Source: Actinoalloteichus hymeniacidonis
GTDB lineage: Bacteria; Actinomycetota; Actinomycetes; Mycobacteriales; Pseudonocardiaceae
Assembly (NCBI RefSeq): GCF_014203365.1
Contig: NZ_JACHIS010000001.1
Span: forward strand, 434,001 to 498,000
Length of the DNA: 64,000 nucleotides
Direction of reading: 5' to 3'
Shown here: positions 8,295-17,966 of the stretch, piece after piece
How positions within the stretch are numbered: the first letter of the stretch is position 1
How the letters are laid out: every line of letters starts with the position of its first letter
The notes under the pieces: generated by a model
The model's input: the letters and a program-made list of their open reading frames with translations, nothing else
Told to the model about the DNA's origin: nothing
Databases searched by the model: none
Position numbers and translations under genes: made by a program

Positions 8295-10453
8295 CGCGCC
8301 TGTATCTCCTCGCTCGTCGCACCCTGTCCGACGGTCTTTCGCGGCCGGTCGGCCAACAGCTGCGCACCGGGCTGCACGATCTCGGCCGCCTCGACCGTGG
8401 CTGCCTCGGATCGGATCGGTCCGTCGGCGCTGCCGGCCCCGGAGGCGTCGTCATCGTCGTTGGAGAGCAGCCTGCGGTAGTCGGCGTTGGTGGCCAGCAA
8501 CTCGGTGTGGGTGCCCACCGCCGCGATGCGGCCGTCGACGAGGACCGCCACCCGGTCGGCCAGCGCCACGGTGCTCGGTCGATGGGCCACGATCAGGGCG
8601 GTCACGTCCCGCAACACCTGGCGCAGCGCGCCCTCCACCTCGGCCTCGGTGTGCACATCGAGTGCCGACAGCGGATCGTCCATCACCAGCACCGACGGCC
8701 TGCCCACCACGGCGCGGGCCAGCGCCAGCCGCTGACGTTGGCCGCCGGAGAGCGACAAACCCTCCTCGCCGATGCGGGTGTCCAATCCCCACGGCAGGGC
8801 CGCGACGAACTCCGTGGCGTGCGCGACCTCCAAGGCCTGGCGGATCTCCTGCTCGTCCGCATCGGGCGCGCCCAGGGCGACGTTCTCGCGGACGCTCATC
8901 GAGAACAGCACCGGGTCCTCGAAGGCGGTGGCGACGCGGGTCCGCAACACCGCCAACGGCAGATCGCGCACGTCGACCCCGTCGAGGGTGACCCGGCCGC
9001 CCGTCACGTCGTACAACCGGGACGGCAGAGTGGTCAGCGTCGTCTTGCCGGAGCCGGTCGTCCCGACCAGGGCGAGCGTCTCGCCGGGCCGGACGACCAG
9101 GTCGACGCCGCGAAGCACCGAGACCGGGTCCGCTGCGGCCGAGGACCTCGTTCGGTCGCCGCCGCCGTCGACCGAGCTCGTCTGCCGAGCGACCTCCGGC
9201 GGGTAGTCGAAACGGACCTGTTCGAAGCGCAACTCGCCTCGGGCATCCGGAGGCAGCTCGACGGGGTCGCGTGGCTCGTCCACCGTGCGTGCCGCGTCGC
9301 GGACCTCCCAGTACCGCTCCGCTGCGGTGGCGGTCTCGGCGGTCTCGGTGAGCAACCAGCCCATCGACTCGATCGGCCAGCGCAGCACGGTGGCCGTGGT
9401 GATGCCCGCGACGAGCGCGCCGAGACTCAGCGAGCCGTTGGCGACCGCGAGCCCGCCGAGGCCGAGCATCACCGCGATGCCGGTCTCGGGCAGCGCGATC
9501 ACCACCAGCCACAGCTTGCCCATGATGCGGACCTTCTTCAGCTCCGTCCCGCGCAGCCCGCGTGCCTGCTCGGCGAACTTCCGCGCCAGATCAGGACCTC
9601 GCCCGAATGCCTTGAGGACCCGTACACCCAGCACCGATTCCTCGATGGTGGTGGCCAGATCGCCCTCTTGGTCCTGGCCGTGTCGGGAGTGCAGGTTGTA
9701 CCGCTTCTCGTAGCGGATGCAGAAGATCGCGACCGGGATGCCCGCGATGATCAGCACGATGCCGAACATCGGCGCCAGGTAGAACAACGCGGCGATGCCC
9801 ACGATGATCGTGATCGCGTTGACGACCAGGAAGATCGCGATGAAGGCGAGGAAGCGCCGGACATGGGCGAGGTCGTTGATCGCGCGGGACAGCAGCTGTC
9901 CCGAGGACCATTGATCGTGGAAGCCCACCGGTAGCCGCTGGAGATGGTGGTACAGGTCGTACCGCATCCGCGCCTCGATGCCGGTGGTCGGCGCGGAGAT
10001 GAGCCTGCGGCGTAGGAACAGCAGCACCGCCTCCATGCTGCCCAGCAGCAGGACGAAGCCGACCATCCACGCCAGTCCGGTCAGGTCCGAATCGGCGATC
10101 GGTCCATCGATGATGCGCTGGATGACCAGCGGGATCGCCAGTCCGGCGAGGGTGGCCAACAGCGCGCTCACGGCGGCGGCGATCAGCGGCACCCGCACCG
10201 GGCGGATATAGGGCAGCAATCGGAGCAGCGACCGCAGCGAGGACGGCCGCCGGGACGTCGCGCCTGCCGCGTCGTCGGCGATCGGGGTATCACGGACCGC
10301 CATGCGATCGGCGTCGTCACGGGTCGTCTCGACACCCGATACGACGGCTGCTTCGAGGGTGGAAGGTGCTGTCGGACTGACGCGAGGACCCGCTTGGGGC
10401 GGTTCGGTACCCATAGCTGATCCGACGTTACTGACAGTGGACCCGCCTGGCAT
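8291..10453 (-). CDS. ABC exporter half-transporter with degenerate Walker B
   Basis: A 720-residue TMD-NBD half-transporter and partner of the downstream gene. The NBD has Walker A GTTGSGKTTL at about residue 463, signature LSGGQRQRLALARA near 567 and Walker B VLVMDDPLSALD near 588, where the catalytic Glu is replaced by Asp. Loss of one catalytic Glu is the hallmark of heterodimeric exporters such as TM287/288 or BmrCD. An insertion of about 20 residues (TSSVDGGGDRTRSS region) precedes Walker A, and a ~75-residue hydrophilic tail precedes the first helix. No clear ribosome site supports 10453, and ATGs at 10414 or 10303 are possible starts. It is divergent from the small gene at 10559. Confidence 0.9.
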   Translation of the reverse strand: MPGGSTVSNVGSAMGTEPPQAGPRVSPTAPSTLEAAVVSGVETTRDDADRMAVRDTPIADDAAGATSRRPSSLRSLLRLLPYIRPVRVPLIAAAVSALLATLAGLAIPLVIQRIIDGPIADSDLTGLAWMVGFVLLLGSMEAVLLFLRRRLISAPTTGIEARMRYDLYHHLQRLPVGFHDQWSSGQLLSRAINDLAHVRRFLAFIAIFLVVNAITIIVGIAALFYLAPMFGIVLIIAGIPVAIFCIRYEKRYNLHSRHGQDQEGDLATTIEESVLGVRVLKAFGRGPDLARKFAEQARGLRGTELKKVRIMGKLWLVVIALPETGIAVMLGLGGLAVANGSLSLGALVAGITTATVLRWPIESMGWLLTETAETATAAERYWEVRDAARTVDEPRDPVELPPDARGELRFEQVRFDYPPEVARQTSSVDGGGDRTRSSAAADPVSVLRGVDLVVRPGETLALVGTTGSGKTTLTTLPSRLYDVTGGRVTLDGVDVRDLPLAVLRTRVATAFEDPVLFSMSVRENVALGAPDADEQEIRQALEVAHATEFVAALPWGLDTRIGEEGLSLSGGQRQRLALARAVVGRPSVLVMDDPLSALDVHTEAEVEGALRQVLRDVTALIVAHRPSTVALADRVAVLVDGRIAAVGTHTELLATNADYRRLLSNDDDDASGAGSADGPIRSEAATVEAAEIVQPGAQLLADRPRKTVGQGATSEEIQAR

Positions 10454-10558
10454 CTGACTTTTCGGTGCCGCCCAGCTGGTCGACGGGTGTTTCCGCCATT
10501 GGCGTCGAGTGCCCGGACGAGATGCCGTCGACCGGCCGGGCGGGCATCATCCGAGACC

Positions 10559-10795
10559 ATGACCGACCGACGATCGGTGACCTTCTTTCGGACCCCGGCG
10601 AGCATGGCGTTCCCGGACGGCAGGCTGCTCGCCTCGGTCGGCGGCATCGGCTACGTGCTCGCGGCCGACGGCTGGATCCGCTTCGGCGCGACGCTACCCA
10701 TCTCGGTGATCGAGTTGAGCAGATCCGGTGCCGAAGATTGGTGCGAGCGGCAGGGCTGGGATCTGGGTCTGCTGGATGCGGCGTACGGACTCTGA
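10559..10795 (+). CDS. small hypothetical protein (78 aa)
   Basis: A short ORF with an ordinary amino-acid composition and actinobacterial codon use. It starts MTDRRSVTFFRTPASMAFPDGR in two parts and ends in WDLGLLDAAYGL. It contains a GYVLAADGWIRFG hairpin-like stretch and no membrane segment. I do not recognise a family. It is divergent from the ABC exporter pair. The ATG at 10559 is a guess; an ATG at codon 16 is also possible. Confidence 0.45.
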   Translation: MTDRRSVTFFRTPASMAFPDGRLLASVGGIGYVLAADGWIRFGATLPISVIELSRSGAEDWCERQGWDLGLLDAAYGL

Positions 10796-11082
10796 CCGGG
10801 TTTCGGGCGGCTTCTCGGCCTGCGTGGTCGAGCGGCCCGATCGTCCCGGCCGGGTGCGTCGGCGTTGACGGAAGCTCCTTCCCGATCGAACGAACGAGCA
10901 TCCTCGATCGGGTGGAGTCGGCTCGACACTGTCCTGGCACACGGCGCGTTTCTCTCCGTGGTGGATCAAACACTGGTAGGTGTCTTCGGTGAACGATCAC
11001 GTCGACGTCGGCCTGCTTGCCTCGCACGACGCGGGTCGGTGGTCGCGTCTGCCGGAAGGGCCGGGCTGACTGACGGAGTGCG

Positions 11083-12105
11083 ATGGTGCATAGGCAACTG
11101 CCGAGGGTGGGTCGGACACAGAGCTGGCGGTGGCTGGCGATGCTGGTGCTGGTGCCCGCCGTGTTGTCCACCGCCGGGATGATCTGGCCCGGCGCGGCGA
11201 TCGAGGAGACGTTGACCCGTCGATCCGAGGAGATCCTCACCGAGTCGAGGATCTCCTTCACCGGTGTGGAGGTTCGGGGCCGCGACGTCCGATTGTCGGG
11301 GATTCCCGCAGGCCGACGGTCCGAGGCCAAGGCCAAGCTCGAGGAGGTCCCCGGGGTTCGGACGGTCAACACCGTCACGACCGACGATTCCGCAGGCGGA
11401 ACGATGTCGGTGATTCCCAGGGGCAGGCAGCTCGCGGTGTTCGGCCTCGTCCCGGACGAGGCCACCAAGGACCGGCTGCTCGGCGAGATCCGTGCTCGGC
11501 GGGATGGCCGGGAGGTGGTCGACGCGGTCCTGATCGCGCGGGGAGCGGTACTGCCCGCCGATCCTGGGCTGGTCGCCGAGGTGATGGCAGGCGTGCCTGC
11601 GGAGACCGCGGACACCGTGAGCATGTACTGGTGGTCGGACACCCTGATGCTGACGGGCCCGGTGATCGACGAGGAGACGGTCGTCGAACTCCGCTCCGTG
11701 ATGCACGACCTACTGCCTGCGGAGATCCGGCTGGAAGACCGCACATGGCAGGCCAGGCTCGGTGAGACGGCGACCTTCGGCGCCGAGGCGTTCCAGGAGA
11801 GCGTCAGCACGGTGTTGGCCGACGGCGGCGGGCTGAGGTTCGCGGCGGGTTCCACCCGGCTGACCGCTGCCGGGGCCGAGGTGCTCAACCGCTTGGCCGG
11901 TCTGCTCCGCGTCGCACCGGGAATGCCGGTGGTCTTGGAGAGTCACGCGCCGGAAGGCGAGTCCGAACTCGCCGGAGCACGTGCGGAGGCAGTCCGAGCA
12001 CAGCTGCTCGATCAAGGCGTGTCCGGCTCGCTGGTCACCATGCGCAGCTCGCCTGACATCGCCGATGACAGTGACGTCGACGTCGTCGACGTGCAGATTG
12101 GTTAG
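11083..12105 (+). CDS. ArfA-like BON/OmpA-family membrane protein
   Basis: A 340-residue protein built like mycobacterial ArfA (OmpATb, Rv0899). It has one N-terminal membrane anchor (about residues 18-36, WLAMLVLVPAVLSTAGMIW). A central region made of two to three BON-like repeats follows (for example AKAKLEEVPGVRTVNTV near 85, and repeated VLIARGAV / LMLTGPVIDEE). The C-terminal OmpA-like domain runs from about 245 (LRFAAGSTRLTAAGAEVLNRLAGLL ... ARAEAVRAQLL). In mycobacteria the arfABC operon supports ammonia release and growth in acid, while the OmpA domain may touch peptidoglycan. The ATG has an ACGGAG box seven bases upstream. The next gene begins 9 bases after the stop, so they are co-transcribed. 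Confidence 0.8.
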   Translation: MVHRQLPRVGRTQSWRWLAMLVLVPAVLSTAGMIWPGAAIEETLTRRSEEILTESRISFTGVEVRGRDVRLSGIPAGRRSEAKAKLEEVPGVRTVNTVTTDDSAGGTMSVIPRGRQLAVFGLVPDEATKDRLLGEIRARRDGREVVDAVLIARGAVLPADPGLVAEVMAGVPAETADTVSMYWWSDTLMLTGPVIDEETVVELRSVMHDLLPAEIRLEDRTWQARLGETATFGAEAFQESVSTVLADGGGLRFAAGSTRLTAAGAEVLNRLAGLLRVAPGMPVVLESHAPEGESELAGARAEAVRAQLLDQGVSGSLVTMRSSPDIADDSDVDVVDVQIG

Positions 12106-12114
12106 GAGAGTGCG

Positions 12115-12882
12115 GTGGCCTGGTTGTTCGGGCAGGTGTTCCTGTTGTGCGTGTTGTCGTTCCTGCTGGGGTCGTTGGTGACCTGGCTGTTCGTGGCGCG
12201 CCAGCGGCGGATCGAGACCGGACGGGCCGTACGGACCGTCACGGTCGGCGAATCCGGTGAGACCGGCGAAGAGGACCGTGCACAGGCGGTCGAATCAGAA
12301 CGGGGTGGTGACAAGGCGGCGAACGGCCTGCCCAAGCGGTTCATCGAGCCTGCGGGTGGGCCCGGACCGGAGGTCCTGCCGAGCTCGATGCTCCCGACCG
12401 AGGGCAGCTCCACCCCGGCGGAGTCCGATGCGGACGCAGAGTCGGTGCGGCTCACCTACGCCGTGGTGGATGGCGAACCCACCTGGCACCAACCCGCCGG
12501 AGGCGAACGGGAGAAGAGCGCGCCGAACGGCAATGGCAAGCATGCCTCGGATGGCGACGGGCAACACACCGCCCCGCTGGCCTCGGTACCCGCTCAGACC
12601 AGGGGACCGGTCGACGGTGCGGAACTGCCCGCCACCAACTCGGGCGAGCCGCGAATGGTCGTCCCCGGCCCATACCGGAACTCGGCTCGGCCCTCGCCAG
12701 ACGGCACGGCTCCCGGTCCCGGTTACCTGGTGAAGGGCAACCAGAAGTCGAAGCTGTACCACACCAGCGATTCCCCGTACTTCGCACGCACCAAGGCCAC
12801 GGTCTGGTTCCAGACCGAGACCGATGCCAAGAAGGCGGGCTTCACCTCCAGCTCGGTTCGTCGATCGAGCCCGGTGCGCTGA
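12115..12882 (+). CDS. membrane-anchored partner of the ArfA-like protein, 'sunset'-type C-terminal domain
   Basis: A 255-residue protein with one N-terminal membrane helix (LFGQVFLLCVLSFLLGSLVTWLF in two parts, residues 3-26). A long low-complexity linker rich in Glu, Gly and Pro follows, then a compact C-terminal module from about residue 203. That module reads GYLVKGNQKSKLYHTSDSPY then RTKATVWFQTETDAKKAGF. The KGN..S..YHT..SPYF.RT.A.VWF pattern is the actinobacterial module I know as the sunset domain; its function is not established. The position directly after the ArfA-like gene matches arfB/arfC of mycobacteria, though sequence similarity to them was not tested. The GTG at 12115 follows GGAGAG. 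Confidence 0.65.
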   Translation: MAWLFGQVFLLCVLSFLLGSLVTWLFVARQRRIETGRAVRTVTVGESGETGEEDRAQAVESERGGDKAANGLPKRFIEPAGGPGPEVLPSSMLPTEGSSTPAESDADAESVRLTYAVVDGEPTWHQPAGGEREKSAPNGNGKHASDGDGQHTAPLASVPAQTRGPVDGAELPATNSGEPRMVVPGPYRNSARPSPDGTAPGPGYLVKGNQKSKLYHTSDSPYFARTKATVWFQTETDAKKAGFTSSSVRRSSPVR

Positions 12883-12970
12883 GCTCGGTCTTCGACGTGG
12901 GCTCGGCGGCGGGACCGCGTTAGCGCCCGCGCCCGCGCTTGCGGCAGCGAAACCGGCACCGGAACAAGAG

Positions 12971-13002
12971 GATGGGCGGTCACCGACCGGTGACCGCCCA
13001 TC
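12971..13002. terminator. 14-bp hairpin between convergent genes
   Basis: Perfect arms 12971-12984 and 12989-13002 with a 4-base loop lie between the sunset-domain gene (plus) and sepH (minus). It probably terminates both. Confidence 0.7.
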
Positions 13003-13029
13003 TGTCTAGCTGGATCTGAATGCTGCGTA

Positions 13030-14034
13030 CTAGCCCCGTTGCGAACGGACGCCGAGGAGCACGTCCTCCCAGGACGGCACCATCGGATGGTTCTTCTTCC
13101 GGCGGGCACCGGCCTTGCCATCGTGGTCGCCGTCCGCCGAGGACGCCGCAGCCCCCTCCATCGCGTCCGCAGCCGCTCTGGCCGCCGCGCGCCGATCGCC
13201 GGGACGTGGTCCCGCGGTCAGTGGCGGAGGCACGAGCGTCTCGCGAGCCGGCGCATCCATCCCCAGCTCGACGGCGTCGCCCGGCCGATGCGCCTCGCGA
13301 TCGCCTGCACCGGTCGGTTCGGCCGATGCAGCGTGTTCCTCGTCGACCGGCTCCTCATCGGTGATGGCCGGAATGATCGTGGTGTCCTCGTAGGGGTTGT
13401 CCAGTGCCTGTCTGGCCAACTGGGTCACCGGTCGGACCGTGCGCAGCGGCCTGCTCGGCGAGGGATCCAACAGGTCGGCGGCGTGCTCGTCCAACGCGAT
13501 CACCGTGCCGCCGTGCGCGCCCCGATGGAACACCCAGTGCGCCCGGTTGTCGGACCGGCCCGCGTACCAGCGCAGCGAGATGACCCACTTGCCGTCCTCG
13601 CCGCGCCAGGAGTCCCACTCGGTCTCGGAGTATTCCTGGCCGCGCAGGCTGAAGGCGTGTGAGACGACCTCGCCCAGGGTCTGGACGTCCGGACCGTCCT
13701 CACGCATCGGGTGCGCCCGCTGCGCGAGATCAGCCGTCCTGGATCGTTCCAACAGCACCGGGTATGCGAAGCGTTCCACCCGGTGTGATGGAATACCGGC
13801 TGCCTCGGAGACCTGCTCCACCGAGGCCCCCGCCCGGATTCGCGCCTGGATCTCCTTCGGACGCATCTGGCTTTCCATCTCGACCTGAACCTGGCCGAGG
13901 TGAGTGGCGTCGCCCCGGGCGGCGGCGCGGAGCCGCTCGTCCACCGGGATCGAAAAGCGCTCACCGCGCGCCGGGTCTTCGCAGATGACGGTCTTGCCGT
14001 CGTCGTCGAGCCCGACGACTCGCAGCGCTCGCAT
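13030..14034 (-). CDS. sepH: septation protein SepH
   Basis: A 334-residue SepH (DUF3071), the actinobacterial FtsZ regulator that stimulates Z-ring assembly at cell division. The N-terminus MRALRVVGLDDDGKTVIC and the helix-turn-helix-like region PKEIQARIRAGASVEQVSE (about 60-80) are typical. The conserved HAFSLRGQEY and RWYAGRSDNRAHWVF blocks lie in the middle. An acidic, Pro/Ala-rich linker leads to the conserved basic C-terminal tail KNHPMVPSWEDVLLGVRSQR, which binds FtsZ in studied homologues. The ATG at 14034 is chosen because GGGGGAGG stands five bases upstream. The order SepH-SerC on one strand is the same as Rv0883c-Rv0884c. Confidence 0.95.
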   Translation of the reverse strand: MRALRVVGLDDDGKTVICEDPARGERFSIPVDERLRAAARGDATHLGQVQVEMESQMRPKEIQARIRAGASVEQVSEAAGIPSHRVERFAYPVLLERSRTADLAQRAHPMREDGPDVQTLGEVVSHAFSLRGQEYSETEWDSWRGEDGKWVISLRWYAGRSDNRAHWVFHRGAHGGTVIALDEHAADLLDPSPSRPLRTVRPVTQLARQALDNPYEDTTIIPAITDEEPVDEEHAASAEPTGAGDREAHRPGDAVELGMDAPARETLVPPPLTAGPRPGDRRAAARAAADAMEGAAASSADGDHDGKAGARRKKNHPMVPSWEDVLLGVRSQRG

Positions 14035-14251
14035 CACGACCTCCCCCGATGACCACAGCCCTCCACGGACAACGAGGATCAGGTCGGTGCGGGCCCCGCG
14101 AATCGGGGCGCGCACGGCCCCGTCCCGGTCCGGGAGGTCCGTCTCATCTACCTACAGTGCCGCCATTTCACCCACACGGCAGCTTGTCTCCACCTCCGAT
14201 CTTGCCCTCTCTGTAGTCATCGCGCCAGTTCAATGCCGATTAGCCGCCCGT

Positions 14252-15751
<1,500 letters not shown>

Positions 15752-16405
15752 ATGTCCGAGCTGAACGTCGTTCTGCCTTCGATGCGAGTGGCCTATCAGG
15801 CGGGAGCATTGGATGCGGAGCAGCTCGCCGATACGTGGACCGAACAACTGCGACTGTGGCTCGACGATGCGACCTCGGCCGGACTTCCCGAGCCCAACGC
15901 CATGGTCCTGGCGACCTCCGACCCCGAGGGCAGGCCCTCGTCACGCACCGTCCTGGCCAAGATCCTCGACGAGCGCGGTGTCGTCTTCTTCACGAACTAC
16001 ACCTCGGCCAAGAGCCATGAGCTCTCCGCGACCAGGTATGCCTCGGCGACCTTCCCATGGTTCGGGATGCAGCGGCAGGTGACGGTGCGCGGGCAGGTCG
16101 AGAAGGTGGCCGACGCCGAGACCTCGGCGTATTGGGAACAGCGCCCGCGTGGGGCTCAGCTCGGGGCGTGGGCGTCGCCGCAGTCGGCCGTGGTCGGCGG
16201 CCGAGCCAGCCTCGATTCGGCGTTGTCCGCGGTGCAACGGCGGTTCGGCGATGTGGACCGGATTCCGGTGCCGCCGCACTGGGGCGGCTGGCGGATTCGC
16301 CCGGACATCGTCGAGTTCTGGCAGGGCAGGCCGGATCGGCTGCACGACCGACTGCGGTACCGCCAGGATCGGGACGGTTGGCGAGTGGAGCGGATCGCCC
16401 CCTGA
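15752..16405 (+). CDS. pdxH: pyridoxamine 5'-phosphate oxidase PdxH
   Basis: A 217-residue FMN enzyme that oxidises pyridoxine or pyridoxamine 5'-phosphate to PLP. The core is full length: EPNAMVLATSDPEGRPSSRTVLAK (FMN-binding strand pair, about residues 47-70), FFTNYTSAKSHEL (FMN phosphate contacts), FPWFGMQRQVTVRG and the C-terminal PPHWGGWRIRPDIVEFWQGRPDRLHDR in several pieces, the family signature near the end. The ATG at 15752 fits the family; a CGGGGAG box lies upstream. It stands divergent from serC, whose product needs PLP, so the pair links cofactor salvage with a PLP enzyme. Confidence 0.95.
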   Translation: MSELNVVLPSMRVAYQAGALDAEQLADTWTEQLRLWLDDATSAGLPEPNAMVLATSDPEGRPSSRTVLAKILDERGVVFFTNYTSAKSHELSATRYASATFPWFGMQRQVTVRGQVEKVADAETSAYWEQRPRGAQLGAWASPQSAVVGGRASLDSALSAVQRRFGDVDRIPVPPHWGGWRIRPDIVEFWQGRPDRLHDRLRYRQDRDGWRVERIAP

Positions 16406-16493
16406 CGTCGAGTGCGCGCCGTCGGTGTCCACCACCGGCGGCGCGCGACTTAACTCCGTTCGTTTGCTCGGCTAAGGGCTATACGCTGACTCG

Positions 16494-17813
16494 GTGAGTG
16501 AGCCGGGGCAGGACAGCACAGCGAGAACACCGGAGCCGACCCCGTCACCACGTGGTCTCCGCGCCAGGCTCGGCAAGGTGCTGTTGGACACCGAGCCGCT
16601 GCGGGTGGTTCCGTTCCGCAGGCTGTGGGCATCGACGATCGTGACCGCCGTCGGCGCTCAGTTCGCCGCTGTCGCGGTGCCCAAGCAGATCTACGACATC
16701 ACGGGTTCCTCGGGTTGGGTCGGGCTCACCGGCCTGTTCGGCCTGGTACCGCTGCTGGTGTTCGGGTTATGGGGCGGGGCCATCGCGGACGCGATGGACC
16801 GACGCAAGCTGATGCTCATCACCAACAGCGGGATCGCGGTCACCGCCCTGTTGTTGTGGGCCGCTGCGGCTTTCGGGACCGGCTCGGTGTGGACCGTCCT
16901 GCTCCTCTACGCCCTGCAACAGGCCTTCTTCGCGGTGAACATGCCCGCGCGCACCGCCTCCGTCGCGCGGCTGGTGCCCATGGACCGACTCCCCGCCGCG
17001 CAGGCCTTGATCGGCACCGTGTCCCAGCTCGGAGCGGTGGCCGGTCCGCTGCTCGCGGGTGTGCTGCTGCCCTTCGTCGGACTGGCCACGCTGTACCTGG
17101 TCGATGCGTTCTGTCTGCTGATCGCGCTGTTCGCCGTCTGGCGACTGCCCGCGATGCCGCCGTCGGCCAGTGCACCGAAGAAAGCCGGGTTACGCGCGGT
17201 GGTCGACGGCATGCGCTACATGCGGGCGCAGACCGTCCTGGTCGCCGTGCTGCTGCTCGATGTGATCGCCATGGTCTTCGGCTTGCCCAGGGCGCTGTTT
17301 CCCGAGATGGCCGAGCGGACCTTCGGCGATCCGGCGGGCGGTGGTCCGGCGCTCGGTCTGCTGTATGCCGCTCTCCCGCTGGGAGCCTTCGTGTTCGGGC
17401 TGTTCTCCGGCTGGGTCACCAGACTGCGTCGACACGGTGCCGGGTTGGTCATCAGCGGGATCTGTTGGGGATTCGCCGTCATCGGCTTCGGGTTGGCCGA
17501 TTCCCTATGGCTCGCGGTGGTGTTCCTGGCCATCGGCGGCGCGGCCGACCTGGTGGGCATGGTCTACCGCAGCGCGATGGTGCAGACCGTGGCCACCGAC
17601 GAGATGCGCGGTCGAACCCAGGGCGTCTTCCTCGTCGTCGTGGCGGGCGGTCCCCGGCTGGCCGACGTCCTGCACGGCACGGCGGGCGCCGCCTTCGGGA
17701 CCGGCGCGGCGGCCGCAGGGGGCGGCGTACTGGTCGTGGTGCTGATCATCGTCGCGGTGCTGTTGCTGCCCAGCGTGTGGCGGTATCAGCCGCCGGTCGT
17801 CGAGGCGCGCTGA
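16494..17813 (+). CDS. MFS transporter
   Basis: A 439-residue MFS_3-type permease with about 12 membrane segments from residue ~45 to ~430. Motif A is WGGAIADAMDRRKLML (about 85-100), and the MPARTASVARLVPMDRLPAAQAL block matches the same subfamily as the permease at 1299. The GTG at 16494 follows the hexamer TATACG (16480s) with no Shine-Dalgarno sequence, so the transcript may be leaderless. It probably works as an exporter; the substrate is not predictable. The gene is 88 bases after pdxH and not obviously linked to it. Confidence 0.85.
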   Translation: MSEPGQDSTARTPEPTPSPRGLRARLGKVLLDTEPLRVVPFRRLWASTIVTAVGAQFAAVAVPKQIYDITGSSGWVGLTGLFGLVPLLVFGLWGGAIADAMDRRKLMLITNSGIAVTALLLWAAAAFGTGSVWTVLLLYALQQAFFAVNMPARTASVARLVPMDRLPAAQALIGTVSQLGAVAGPLLAGVLLPFVGLATLYLVDAFCLLIALFAVWRLPAMPPSASAPKKAGLRAVVDGMRYMRAQTVLVAVLLLDVIAMVFGLPRALFPEMAERTFGDPAGGGPALGLLYAALPLGAFVFGLFSGWVTRLRRHGAGLVISGICWGFAVIGFGLADSLWLAVVFLAIGGAADLVGMVYRSAMVQTVATDEMRGRTQGVFLVVVAGGPRLADVLHGTAGAAFGTGAAAAGGGVLVVVLIIVAVLLLPSVWRYQPPVVEAR

Positions 17814-17966
17814 GCCGCAACCGCCCCGTCGGCAGGGCGGCGCCGCCCGATTCGCACGGTTCCTCACTCGTTCGCGCGGTCTGCGGGGCAGCGGGTTTGC
17901 GACAGATGGGTCGCTTCCGAGCCGATCTCTGTGCGGATCACCCGCGACGCGGCAGACTGCGTGTTC

